Shown: positions 10,749 through 19,053 of the stretch, one piece after another | Layout: each line of letters begins with the position of its first letter | Numbering within the stretch: position 1 is the stretch's first letter | Program-made: the position numbers and the translations under genes | The notes under the pieces: model-generated | Seen by the model: the letters and a program-made list of their open reading frames with translations, nothing else | Told to the model about the DNA's origin: nothing | The model's database searches: none | NCBI RefSeq assembly: GCF_003288905.1 | Contig: NZ_NHYL01000005.1 | Location: 54,252-118,251, forward strand | Direction of reading: 5' to 3' | Length of the DNA: 64,000 nucleotides | Source: Helicobacter sp. 11-8110 | Lineage (GTDB): Bacteria; Campylobacterota; Campylobacteria; Campylobacterales; Helicobacteraceae

Positions 10749-11231
10749 TTGAATATTTTAGGGATTGATCCAGGAAGTCGAAATTGCGGATATGCCATTA
10801 TTCAAATAAATAAACAATCATTAATTTTATTAGAAGCAGGGTTAATAAAAATTAAAGAAAGAATTTTACAGCACCAAATTTTAGAATTTGTAGAGGGAAT
10901 TGATTTGGTTTTAAAAAATCATCAGATTGATTCTGTGGCTATTGAAGATATTTTTTATGCTTATAATCCCAAAACGGTGATAAAGTTGGCTCAATTTCGT
11001 GGGGCTTTGAGTTTGAAAATTTTACAAGAGTTAGGTAATTTTACAGAATACACACCTTTGCAAGTTAAAAAGGCATTAACAGGAAATGGAAAAGCACAAA
11101 AAGAACAGGTTGCTTTTATGGTGAAGCGAATTTTAGGAATCAAGGGCGAAATTAAACCTTTAGATATTACTGATGCCATTGCTATTGCCATAACTCACGC
11201 CCAAAGGCTAAAGTTACAACATAAGGAATAA
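10749..11231 (+). CDS. ruvC: Holliday junction endonuclease RuvC
   Basis: RuvC resolves Holliday junctions together with RuvAB. The 160-residue protein has the full acidic active site: D7 (in 'GIDPG'), E66 ('AIEDIF'), D139 and D142 ('LDITDA'). Length is normal. The start codon is TTG, chosen because AGAAGGA lies 7 bases upstream and the sequence immediately opens into the family N-terminus; no ATG is available before the active-site Asp. A -10 (TATGAT, 10712-10717) precedes it. thyX follows after one base and dsbA overlaps that, making a three-gene operon. ruvA is at 47 kb. Confidence 0.97.
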   Translation: MNILGIDPGSRNCGYAIIQINKQSLILLEAGLIKIKERILQHQILEFVEGIDLVLKNHQIDSVAIEDIFYAYNPKTVIKLAQFRGALSLKILQELGNFTEYTPLQVKKALTGNGKAQKEQVAFMVKRILGIKGEIKPLDITDAIAIAITHAQRLKLQHKE

Positions 11232-11232
11232 A

Positions 11233-11868
11233 ATGAATATTACTTTATTAAACTATACTAATTTAAACATTTGCTCTCAAGCGATTCGAACTTGTTGGCA
11301 AAGTTTTGATAAAAGTGATAATGGTGGTGAAAAAGATAGAGAACTCATTGATAGGGTAGGGAATAAATATAAACATTCTAGCACTTTAGAACACCTTAGC
11401 TATACTTTTTATATTCAAGGTATTTCAAGAGCTTGTTTGCAAGAGTTAGCTAGACATAGAATGGCTTCTTTAAGTGTTAAGAGTAGTCGATATACATTAA
11501 AGGAATTAAAAGTAGAGGAAAGCTTTCTTCCTATAGATGAAACAAATTTACAAAGAGCAGAGAAATTTTTAGTTTTTACAGAAAATTTTCAAGTAAATGA
11601 ATCTTCTATCAAAGCATTAGAAAATCTTAGGATTCTTTTAAAAGATAATATCAGTAATGATTTGGCAAAATTTGCAATGCCTGAATCTTACAAAACTGAA
11701 TTAACTTGGAGTATTAATGCTAGAAGTTTGCAAAATTTCTTGCATTTAAGAAGTTCTAAAAGTGCATTATGGGAGATTAGGAATCTTGCTTTGGAAGTTT
11801 ATAATCATATTCCTGAAGAACACAAGTTTATTTTTGAATCAATTTATAAAAACAAAGGAGAATTATGA
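11233..11868 (+). CDS. thyX: Flavin-dependent thymidylate synthase ThyX
   Basis: ThyX makes dTMP from dUMP using methylene-tetrahydrofolate and FAD, replacing ThyA. The 211-residue protein carries the defining motif RHRxxS at residues 74-79 ('RHRMAS'), extended to 'SSRYT' as in the family. 'STLEHLSYTF' near residue 50 provides the FAD-binding His. The start ATG follows AAGGA by 4 bases. It is coupled to dsbA by an ATGA overlap. Confidence 0.97.
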   Translation: MNITLLNYTNLNICSQAIRTCWQSFDKSDNGGEKDRELIDRVGNKYKHSSTLEHLSYTFYIQGISRACLQELARHRMASLSVKSSRYTLKELKVEESFLPIDETNLQRAEKFLVFTENFQVNESSIKALENLRILLKDNISNDLAKFAMPESYKTELTWSINARSLQNFLHLRSSKSALWEIRNLALEVYNHIPEEHKFIFESIYKNKGEL

Positions 11869-12509
11869 AAATTTTTAAACTTTGGTTGATTGGAATTTGT
11901 TTGTTTAGTTTGCAAGCTTTGGCAAATGATTTAAAAGAAAATGTGGATTATATTGTTTTAAAAAAACCCATTTCTAATATGCAAAATAAGGTGATTGAAA
12001 TTTTTAATATCGGTTGTCCGCATTGTGCATACTATAATACAAATTTTGTCCCTAATCTTTTAGAATTTTTACCAAAAGATGTAGAATTTTTACCTTATCA
12101 TGTGGCAGCTGCGATTCCAATTCATGAAGAAACTTCTAATATTTTAGTTGTGGCATTAGCTAAAGATAAGGAAAAAAGTTTGGAATTAAAAGATAATGAT
12201 TCTTTGTATAAAAAAATATTAAATCATTATTTCAACGCCATTCACAAAGAAAGGAAAAATTGGTCAAATAGACAAGAATTTTTAAAAGAGGGTTTAGAAA
12301 TACTAGGAATTTCTGAAGCAGAATATAAAGAAGTTTTGAAGGCAAAAAATTCTAGAGAAGCTTTAAAGCAATGGCAAAGTATGTTAGAATACACAGAGAT
12401 TCAAGGAGTTCCAAGTTTTATTATCAATGGAAAATATATGATTTTATCTAGTGGGATAAAGGGCGTGGAAGATTTTATTTATAAAGTTGATTATTTACTT
12501 ACAAAATAA
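11865..12509 (+). CDS. dsbA: Periplasmic thiol:disulfide oxidoreductase DsbA family
   Basis: This 214-residue exported thioredoxin-fold protein oxidises cysteines of secreted proteins. A signal peptide (1-20, cleaved before 'NDLKEN') is followed by the active site C51-P-H-C54 ('GCPHCAYYN') and the cis-Pro loop 'GVPSFIING' near residue 186. CPHC is the classic strongly oxidising DsbA dipeptide. The gene overlaps the end of thyX by 4 bases, an unrelated partner, so the linkage is transcriptional only. The transcript ends in a hairpin that includes the stop codon. Confidence 0.92.
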   Translation: MKIFKLWLIGICLFSLQALANDLKENVDYIVLKKPISNMQNKVIEIFNIGCPHCAYYNTNFVPNLLEFLPKDVEFLPYHVAAAIPIHEETSNILVVALAKDKEKSLELKDNDSLYKKILNHYFNAIHKERKNWSNRQEFLKEGLEILGISEAEYKEVLKAKNSREALKQWQSMLEYTEIQGVPSFIINGKYMILSSGIKGVEDFIYKVDYLLTK

Positions 12510-12532
12510 CTAAATTTAAAAATTTAGTTATT
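12505..12532. terminator. Bidirectional terminator between dsbA and queH
   Basis: Perfect 13-bp arms (AATAACTAAATTT and AAATTTAGTTATT) with a 2-base loop overlap the dsbA stop codon and are followed by TTTT on the plus strand. Two convergent genes meet here, so it probably ends both transcripts. Confidence 0.75.
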
Positions 12533-12549
12533 TTAAAAATTCTTGGAAT

Positions 12550-13659
12550 CTAATCTATAAAATCTTCTATAATTTCTTCTTGTAAAACAAATTGAATTTC
12601 TAAATTAAATTCCCCAGTAATTTTTTCTTTGATAATAAGAATAGGGGAAGTTAAAAATCCTTGTGGATATATTTTTTGTCGTAGGGATAATTGATAGGAT
12701 TCATCTAAACCATTTTTTAGGAGCGATTCAAAATTGTCTTGTTGAATAAATTCTTTAAATTTTTCAAATTCTAAAAATAAAATTCCTTCTTTTGAAGCAT
12801 AGCCAATTCCATCTTTCCAAAATTCAATTTTTGCTTTTGTGGGTTTATTAATTATAGAGTGATTACAAATAAAGCTAGGAATAGTTTTTGAATCTTGGGT
12901 TAAGATTCCTTTAAGAAGACAATATTTTTGAACTTTTCTTTTGATAATGTTATAGGGTTTATTGTTATTTTCTAAAGATTCTCGTATTTGAAAATTTCTT
13001 AGGCGCAAAAGGGGAAGATTTCTAGAATCTTTTGGGAGATTGAGTGCAGAAACAAGCTCTAATGGAATCTTTTGAGCTTTTTCTCGTTGCTTAGTGAGTG
13101 CAAAGAGGCAACCACAATAATTTTGGCGGTAAAGATTAGCTTCTTTGGCAAGTTCATTTTGAATTTTAGTTCCGCCATTTCCTCTCACATCTATGGGTAG
13201 AAAATCAAGTGAATGTTTTTTCGCCATCATTTCACCTTGTGAAAAGAGTTCATTTTGAGATTTCATAGGACTTGCAAGTAGAGTAGTAGTGAATTCCACA
13301 CAATGTGTTTCTTTCGCAATTTGTGCTGTTCTCTCTAAACGATAATCAAAGCAATATGAACATCGTTCACCTTTTTCTGGCTCATCTTCTAATCCTCTTG
13401 TGCCACAAAGCCACGAATCTAAATCATATTCCCCTTCAATTAATGGAATTTTTAACATTTCACAGCTTCTTTTGACATCATTAAGACGCATAAGATATTC
13501 TTCATAGGGATGAATATTAGGATTATAAAAAAAGCCACAAAATTGTTTTTGTGGGTAGAGTTTTTGAAGTTGGGTTAGAAAATGATGACTATCCACGCTG
13601 CAACAAATATGCACTAAAGTAGTTTTTTGATTTGAAAAATTGTGGGGAATTTGAGACAT
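12550..13659 (-). CDS. queH: Epoxyqueuosine reductase QueH
   Basis: QueH reduces epoxyqueuosine to queuosine in tRNA wobble position 34, the non-homologous replacement of QueG. The N-terminal 190 residues are the QueH (DUF208) domain with its Cys pairs: C19-C20 ('HICCSVDSHH'), C100/C103 ('RCSYCFDYRLE') and 'YCGC' near residue 182. They bind a 4Fe-4S cluster and a second metal. The remaining 180 residues, about half of the 369-residue protein, have no motif I recognise, whereas the core domain is about 200 residues. The start is ATG at 13659 with AAAGG upstream. It is monocistronic or follows the 30-residue peptide. Confidence 0.92.
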   Translation of the reverse strand: MSQIPHNFSNQKTTLVHICCSVDSHHFLTQLQKLYPQKQFCGFFYNPNIHPYEEYLMRLNDVKRSCEMLKIPLIEGEYDLDSWLCGTRGLEDEPEKGERCSYCFDYRLERTAQIAKETHCVEFTTTLLASPMKSQNELFSQGEMMAKKHSLDFLPIDVRGNGGTKIQNELAKEANLYRQNYCGCLFALTKQREKAQKIPLELVSALNLPKDSRNLPLLRLRNFQIRESLENNNKPYNIIKRKVQKYCLLKGILTQDSKTIPSFICNHSIINKPTKAKIEFWKDGIGYASKEGILFLEFEKFKEFIQQDNFESLLKNGLDESYQLSLRQKIYPQGFLTSPILIIKEKITGEFNLEIQFVLQEEIIEDFID

Positions 13660-13680
13660 TATAAACCTTTGAATCTTTGA

Positions 13681-13773
13681 TTATTTTTTGTAGGCATAAT
13701 ACAAAAAAGTACCCATACCAATGATAAAAACAATAATCAAAAAAATAAGTAAAATAATATCCAAACTAGGCAT
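13681..13773 (-). CDS. Small 30-residue membrane protein overlapping rlmN
   Basis: Directly after rlmN, an ATG at 13773 opens a 30-codon frame ending at TAA 13681-13683. AAGGAAA lies about 8 bases upstream, inside the rlmN end, and the two genes overlap by 8 bases. The product starts MPSLDIILL and continues as a single hydrophobic helix (about residues 4-25) with a Tyr-Ala-Tyr-Lys-Lys tail, fitting an inner-membrane micropeptide with its C-terminus inside. No function is recognised. Good ribosome site, overlap and a membrane-like composition make it likelier than chance. Confidence 0.6.
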   Translation of the reverse strand: MPSLDIILLIFLIIVFIIGMGTFLYYAYKK

Positions 13774-14806
13774 TTGCAATTTCCTTTTCTCTTAATTGTC
13801 CACAAGCAGCGCTAATATCTAAGCCTTTAGATTCACGAATCGTGCATAAAAGTCCTTTTTTGAGTAAAAATTCTCTAAAAGCTTCAACTTTTTCTTTACT
13901 TGGTCGTTTGTAAGGACTTCCTTCGTGAGGATTAAAATAAATGAGATTGACTTTAGCTTTGATTTTATTAAGAAGCGCTACAAGTTTTTTAGCACATTCT
14001 AAACTATCATTGATTCCATCAATCATTAGATATTCAAACATTACTCTTTTGCGTGAATCAATAGGAAAAGCTGCCACTTCATCAATAATATTTTGAATAT
14101 TATAGGCTTTGTTAATAGGCATTAATTTCGTGCGGAGTTCATCATCAACTGCATGGAGTGATATGGCTAGCTGCACTCCTAAATCTAATGCTCCAAGTTT
14201 TTTGATTTTAGGTGCAATTCCACTTGTAGAGATAGTTTGCCTTCTGCGAGAAATGCTTAATCCATCAAGTTCTGATAAGATTTGAATACATTTTGTAACA
14301 TTTTCTAAATTATCAAGTGGTTCGCCCATTCCCATATACACTATATTTACAGCCTTATTATTTGGGATATTTTGATCTTTTTTGATAGCAAAAACTTGAT
14401 ACACCATTTCTCCTGCACTAAGGTTCCTTACAAATCCACCTTTAGCCGTAAGACAGAAACTACAACCCACTTTGCAACCCACTTGAGATGAAAGACAAAG
14501 TGTAAATTTATCTTCTTTCATTTTTAAAAAAACAGCTTCATAAGTGAGATTATCAGCGGTTTTAAAAAGATATTTCACACTACCATCGCTACTTTGTTCT
14601 TTTCTTGCGATTTCTACTGCATTGCTTGTAAAATTTTCTTTTAAAAATTCACGCAAATTTTTTGGGAGATTTTCCATTTGATTAAAATCATTTTCATAAT
14701 GAACATAAAGCCAATGGTAGATTTGTTTGGCTCGGAATTTTGGAAAATCTTTTAGAGAATCACTTAAAGAATCTAGCGTGAATCCAAAGATATTTTGTTT
14801 ATCCAT
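13766..14806 (-). CDS. rlmN: Dual-specificity 23S rRNA/tRNA adenine-C2 methyltransferase RlmN
   Basis: RlmN is a radical SAM enzyme that methylates A2503 of 23S rRNA and A37 of some tRNAs. The 346-residue protein has the CxxxCxxC cluster at C111, C115 and C118 ('[11 protein letters not shown]'). It also has 'GMGEPLDN' and the C-terminal methyl-carrying Cys in '[13 protein letters not shown]'. Length is normal. The start ATG (14806) overlaps the end of the upstream phosphorylase-like gene by 8 bases, and the small membrane ORF overlaps its own end. Confidence 0.97.
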   Translation of the reverse strand: MDKQNIFGFTLDSLSDSLKDFPKFRAKQIYHWLYVHYENDFNQMENLPKNLREFLKENFTSNAVEIARKEQSSDGSVKYLFKTADNLTYEAVFLKMKEDKFTLCLSSQVGCKVGCSFCLTAKGGFVRNLSAGEMVYQVFAIKKDQNIPNNKAVNIVYMGMGEPLDNLENVTKCIQILSELDGLSISRRRQTISTSGIAPKIKKLGALDLGVQLAISLHAVDDELRTKLMPINKAYNIQNIIDEVAAFPIDSRKRVMFEYLMIDGINDSLECAKKLVALLNKIKAKVNLIYFNPHEGSPYKRPSKEKVEAFREFLLKKGLLCTIRESKGLDISAACGQLREKEIANA

Positions 14807-15341
14807 TTTTTCTTGTCCTAATATAATCTTCTAAATTTTGCATCGCTTTTTTATGGTTAGAAAAAAATTCTTTTTGACTTTCTTTGTGAATATGATTTGT
14901 GCTACAAAAGATTCCTAAAGCGGGTATTTCATAATGTTTTGCAACTTGCAATACACTAAAAAATTCCATATTTTCGTATAAGATTCCAAGTTTTGTTAGT
15001 TTTTGCGCAAGACTAGAATTAGTCGTAATATAATTACTAGAATTAACAATATTTTTTAATGTTTCATGTGAAACATTTTCTAAAGAAATACAATTATCTA
15101 AGGGAGTATAAGAATCTTGCTGCAAAAAAGAAAGCTCAATATTAGTCGCACTTTGTGATTCAAAGATTTCTAATAAGGGTTTGGAATCATCATAACATCC
15201 ACAAGTTCCTACAAAAACTATTTCATTTGGTTTTTCATAAAAAATAAGTTGTGTGAGATTCATTGCACTTTCTATGAGACCAACCCCAATACTTTTAGCA
15301 AAAGAAAAACTTTCAATTTTTCCAGCACAGCAAATCATCAT
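14799..15341 (-). CDS. Purine-nucleoside phosphorylase/nucleosidase-like protein
   Basis: A 180-residue protein resembling the nucleoside phosphorylase/MTA-nucleosidase fold. Supporting features are an early 'GVGLIESAM', '[12 protein letters not shown]' like the phosphate-binding strand-loop of that fold, and '[19 protein letters not shown]', which matches the substrate-binding 'xEMExxxvaxvA' pattern. It is shorter than typical enzymes (about 230), so activity is uncertain. The start is the tandem ATG pair at 15341/15338; AAGG fits the second better. It sits between the S4 gene and rlmN in one minus-strand operon. Confidence 0.6.
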   Translation of the reverse strand: MMICCAGKIESFSFAKSIGVGLIESAMNLTQLIFYEKPNEIVFVGTCGCYDDSKPLLEIFESQSATNIELSFLQQDSYTPLDNCISLENVSHETLKNIVNSSNYITTNSSLAQKLTKLGILYENMEFFSVLQVAKHYEIPALGIFCSTNHIHKESQKEFFSNHKKAMQNLEDYIRTRKNG

Positions 15342-15347
15342 AAAGCC

Positions 15348-15599
15348 TTATTTAATAATTTCTTTATAATACAAATGAGATTCATCTTTTTTGATTGTTT
15401 TTTGAGTGGGAATCTGCAGGACTTCAAAGAATCTTGATTTTTCTAAAAAGGCAATCTCAATAATATCTCCCACTTTCACATCTCGACTTGCTTTGACGCT
15501 AATTCCAGCGATTTTGACAACTCCATTTTCAATCATATCTTGAGCAATAGTGCGTCTTTTTGTAATATTAACAGCATTTAGGAATTTATCGATTCTCAT
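15348..15599 (-). CDS. S4-domain RNA-binding protein (Hsp15/RqcP-like)
   Basis: The 83-residue protein is essentially one S4 domain: 'MRIDKFLNAVNITKRRTIAQ' at the start, 'GVVKIAGISVKASRDVKVGD' in the middle. Small stand-alone S4 proteins bind rRNA/tRNA on stalled 50S subunits (Hsp15, RqcP) and help ribosome rescue. No catalytic domain is present, so it is not a pseudouridine synthase. It is first in the minus-strand run with the phosphorylase-like gene and rlmN, and divergent from argG across 92 bases. Confidence 0.85.
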   Translation of the reverse strand: MRIDKFLNAVNITKRRTIAQDMIENGVVKIAGISVKASRDVKVGDIIEIAFLEKSRFFEVLQIPTQKTIKKDESHLYYKEIIK

Positions 15600-15661
15600 T
15601 AGTTTAAGCCTAAAAATTTTTGTGAGTATTGTATCTAAAACTATATTAATTTATCATACTA

Positions 15662-15667
15662 TATAAT
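15662..15667 (+). promoter_or_regulatory. -10 element of argG
   Basis: TATAAT ends 24 bases before the argG ATG at 15692, with AAAAGGAG as ribosome site between. No ArgR-like box was identified in the 92-base gap to the divergent S4 gene. Confidence 0.55.
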
Positions 15668-15691
15668 TGTAAAAATTAAAAGGAGTAAATT

Positions 15692-16909
15692 ATGGAAAAA
15701 ACAAAAGACATTAAAAAAGTAGTATTAGCCTATAGCGGTGGGCTTGATACAAGCGTGATTCTCAAATGGCTTGGGGATACTTATAATTGTGAAGTGGTAA
15801 CCTTTACAGCAGACATTGGGCAAGGCGAAGAAGTAGAACCTGCACGAGCAAAAGCCTTGAAATTAGGCATAAAACCGCAAAATATTTTTATTGATGATTT
15901 GCGTGAAGAATTTATACGCGATTTTGTATTTCCTATGTTTAGGGCAAATACAATCTATGAAGGAGAATATCTCCTTGGCACGAGCATCGCAAGACCACTT
16001 ATTGCTAAGCGACTTGTAGAGATCGCTAGAGAAGTGGGCGCTGATGCCATAGCACACGGCGCAACTGGCAAGGGCAATGACCAAGTGCGATTTGAGCTTG
16101 GAGCTTATGCGCTAAATCCTGATATAAAAGTCATCGCGCCTTGGAGAGAGTGGGATTTAAATAGTCGCGAAAAATTACTTGCTTACGCAGAATCTGCAGG
16201 CATTGAGATTGAAAAAAAGCAAAATAAATCGCCTTATTCAATGGACGCAAATCTCTTACATATAAGCTATGAAGGACAGATTCTAGAAGATCCAAATGTT
16301 GCACCTGAAGAGGATATGTGGCGATGGAGTGTAAGCCCCAAAAATGCCCCTGATAACCCAACTATCATTACCATTAGTTTTGAAAAAGGCGATGGCGTAG
16401 CAATCAATGGCGAGAAGCTAAGCCCTGCAGAGTTTTGGGCAAAACTTAACAAGCTTGGCGGAGAGAATGGCATTGGGCGACTTGATTTGGTAGAAAATCG
16501 CTATGTGGGTATGAAATCGCGTGGGTGCTATGAAACTCCGGGTGGAACAATCTATCTAAAAGCACATCGTGCTATAGAATCTCTATGTCTTGATAGAGAA
16601 GCAGCGCACCTAAAAGATTCGATAATGCCAAAATATGCCGAGCTTATTTATAATGGCTATTGGTTTAGCCCAGAGCGTGAGGCGTTGCAAGCATTGATTG
16701 ATAAGACACAAGAAAAAGTCGAGGGTGTCGTGAGGCTAGAGCTATATAAAGGCAATGTAACCGTGTTGGGTAGAGAATCCAAAAACTCTCTCTTTAATGC
16801 GGCTTATAGTACCTTTGAAGAAGATTCTGTATATAACCAAAAAGATGCCGCAGGGTTTATTAAGCTCAATGCATTAAGATTTATCATCGCAGGGAAAGCA
16901 AGGAAGTAA
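15692..16909 (+). CDS. argG: Argininosuccinate synthase
   Basis: ArgG ligates citrulline and aspartate with ATP to argininosuccinate in arginine synthesis. The 405-residue protein has the N-type ATP pyrophosphatase loop 'AYSGGLDTS' (residues 13-21), '[14 protein letters not shown]' and '[12 protein letters not shown]'. Length is typical. Base use differs from neighbours: two 60-base lines I counted have 28 and 26 G+C, versus 15 in the broken gene just after it, and codons such as CGC, GGC and CTT are frequent. No other arg gene is in view. It was probably acquired together with the adjacent restriction-modification genes or replaced by recombination with a GC-richer relative. Confidence 0.97.
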   Translation: MEKTKDIKKVVLAYSGGLDTSVILKWLGDTYNCEVVTFTADIGQGEEVEPARAKALKLGIKPQNIFIDDLREEFIRDFVFPMFRANTIYEGEYLLGTSIARPLIAKRLVEIAREVGADAIAHGATGKGNDQVRFELGAYALNPDIKVIAPWREWDLNSREKLLAYAESAGIEIEKKQNKSPYSMDANLLHISYEGQILEDPNVAPEEDMWRWSVSPKNAPDNPTIITISFEKGDGVAINGEKLSPAEFWAKLNKLGGENGIGRLDLVENRYVGMKSRGCYETPGGTIYLKAHRAIESLCLDREAAHLKDSIMPKYAELIYNGYWFSPEREALQALIDKTQEKVEGVVRLELYKGNVTVLGRESKNSLFNAAYSTFEEDSVYNQKDAAGFIKLNALRFIIAGKARK

Positions 16910-16916
16910 AATTTTA

Positions 16917-18014
16917 ATGAGCACGGAATTACTTAATGCAAAGATAAAGAATTTTTCTTATCAAAAGTGCTTACGAAAGGAATTAGAAAATCATATCTTT
17001 ATAGATATTAATGATTTACCTAGTTCGAGCATTGTTTCATTTAGTGGTAAAGAGTTTGCTTTGAGTAAATGGGTTAGCCCAAAACGCACGTGATCCTATC
17101 CTTATGCAAGAGTGTATGATACTTTTGATTGTGATGTTTCTAAAGTTGTTACTATAATTCCCATCATTAAAGATGAGGGAAGTAGTGGCAATATGGATTA
17201 CTTGCAGTGGGATACACTCTCTTTGATGAGCTTACTGAATGTTTATGTTATTTTGGCTTTTTATGATAAAGCAGAAATACATCGCATAAAACAAAATAAG
17301 ATTACTAATCAAAAATTTCATAATGGATATATCAAACAAGAATTAGAAAAACTTTGTAATTATCATCAATCTGCTTTACATTGGAATCTTAATTAACTCA
17401 AACAAGAAAATCTATCATTGCTCATAGAATCTGCAAAACAATCTTATACAAATATTTCTAGAAGTCTAGGTTGCACTTTACATAATCCACAAAATATTGA
17501 TAAATTTGTAACCAAAATAACACAAAGTAAAGATTCCTTTATGGAATTTTCACGAAGCAAAGCAAAAATGGCACAAAATAGAGAAATACATACCACACAA
17601 CCCAAAGAATTTATTGGTATAGGGAAAAAGACAAAAATTATGATACAAAATTATTTGGGTGGGTAATACTTTTTTGCCATTGATGATGTATTATTTAAGG
17701 ACAAATGTTTATATCTTTGTGAAAGCAAACATAGTAAAAATACAATTTTACCAAGTGAAGATGATATCAAAGATGGCTTACTTAAGCTTATGCTTTATAA
17801 CAATATAGATTCTATACAAGGTTACAAGAATTTTAAAGTTGTTTTGCGCTTAACTTCTAATATTTTACAAGATAGTATTGCTCTGCCAAACAATAATCTA
17901 GAATTATTTCTAAACAGCAATCCATTTTCACCCAAAGAAAAGCAAATGCTTCTTTATCTTAATCTAGAATCTAACAAAAATCATTTTAGTGTATGGATTA
18001 ATTATGACCTATAG
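16917..18014 (+). pseudogene. Broken type II restriction endonuclease gene (three in-frame stops)
   Basis: One continuous frame from the ATG at 16917 to TAG at 18012 is interrupted by TGA (about 17091), TAA (17394) and TAA (17664), with no frameshift. The conceptual protein is about 365 residues. Near its C-terminal third, 'FFAIDDVLFKDKCLYLCESKHSK' split as 'AIDDVLF' and 'LYLCESKHS' fits the D...ExK core of PD-(D/E)XK nucleases. The adjacent, overlapping DNA adenine methyltransferase makes a type II restriction enzyme the best reading. Each stop could come from one C-to-T change (CGA or CAA). The exact family and target are not recognised, and base composition is very AT-rich. Confidence 0.7.
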
Positions 18015-18843
18015 TAAATCTCCATTAAGGTATCCTGGTGGAAAATCAAGAGCAATCAAGCTTTTAAGAGATTATTTTTTTAAACATTTTAAGGAATATA
18101 GAGAACCATTTTTTGGTGGTGGTAGTGTAGGTTTGTATTTATTGCAAAATACAAGTTACAAAGATGCTATGTACTATGCCAATGATTTGAATTATGATCT
18201 ATATTGTTTTTGGCAGACTTTAAAAACTAGAAGTGCAGAGTTAATACAAGAAATTCAGAATATCAAGAATAGTTATGAATGTGGCAGGAATCTTTATGAA
18301 ACACTAATAAAGCGCAGAGATAGCATAGATGACTTCCAAAGAGCAATTGATTTTTTCATACTTAATCGCATTACATTCTCTGGAGTTGTAGATAGTGGAG
18401 GATATTCACAAAAAGCATTTCAATCACGCTTTACACAAAGTTCTATAGAGAGATTAAAAGAAGCTGCTCGAGTGATTCAAGGTTTTCAATTTTCAAATAG
18501 CGATTATGCAGATCTAATTTTAAAAAATGGTAAAGATGTGTTTATATTTTTAGATCCGCCTTATTTTAGCGCCACAAAATCAAAGCTTTATGGTAAAAAA
18601 GGTAATTTGCATACAAGTTTTGATCACAAGAGATTGTGTGAAACCTTAAAAAGTACTTCACACACTTTTTTACTTACATATGACGATAATGAATTTATAC
18701 GAGAGCTTTATCAAGATTTTTATATACAAGAGTTACAGATACAATATGGAATGAACAATTATAAACAAAAATATGCACCAAAGGGTAATGAAATTTTAAT
18801 TAGCAACAGGAAAATTTGTAATTCTTTGTTTGATGAATTATAA
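18004..18843 (+). CDS. DNA adenine-N6 methyltransferase, Dam/D12 class
   Basis: With the start at ATG 18004 the protein has 279 residues and opens directly with the D12-class signature 'SPLRYPGGKSRA' (6-17). The SAM-binding 'EPFFGGGSVGL' (34-44) and the catalytic motif IV 'DPPY' (184-187) follow. An upstream start at 17989 would add five residues and is less likely. The frame overlaps the last codons of the broken nuclease gene by 11 bases, as in restriction-modification pairs. The methylase looks intact, so it may persist as an orphan epigenetic methylase. The recognition site cannot be read from sequence; GATC is possible but unproven. Confidence 0.9.
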   Translation: MTYSKSPLRYPGGKSRAIKLLRDYFFKHFKEYREPFFGGGSVGLYLLQNTSYKDAMYYANDLNYDLYCFWQTLKTRSAELIQEIQNIKNSYECGRNLYETLIKRRDSIDDFQRAIDFFILNRITFSGVVDSGGYSQKAFQSRFTQSSIERLKEAARVIQGFQFSNSDYADLILKNGKDVFIFLDPPYFSATKSKLYGKKGNLHTSFDHKRLCETLKSTSHTFLLTYDDNEFIRELYQDFYIQELQIQYGMNNYKQKYAPKGNEILISNRKICNSLFDEL

Positions 18844-19022
18844 AAAATCCTGTATTGTATGTCAAATATATTTTACAGATCTCATCACGCACAATTTGTG
18901 TGCTAAGACTTTCAAAAAACTCTAAAAAATTAATGTAATTTACTAACAAAAATTGATGAAATGTGTTTGCTTTAACAAAAGGTTTAATGGATTATATTTT
19001 GAAGACTAAAGGAAGCAGTTAA

Positions 19023-19036
19023 GGGGCAAAAGCCCC
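19023..19036. terminator. GC-rich hairpin between the methyltransferase and icd
   Basis: GGGGC-AAAA-GCCCC forms a compact 5-bp stem in otherwise AT-rich DNA, between two convergent genes and just after the icd stop. No long T-run follows on either strand, so the strength is unclear. Confidence 0.5.
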
Positions 19037-19053
19037 CCAAAAGTCCTAGAGGC

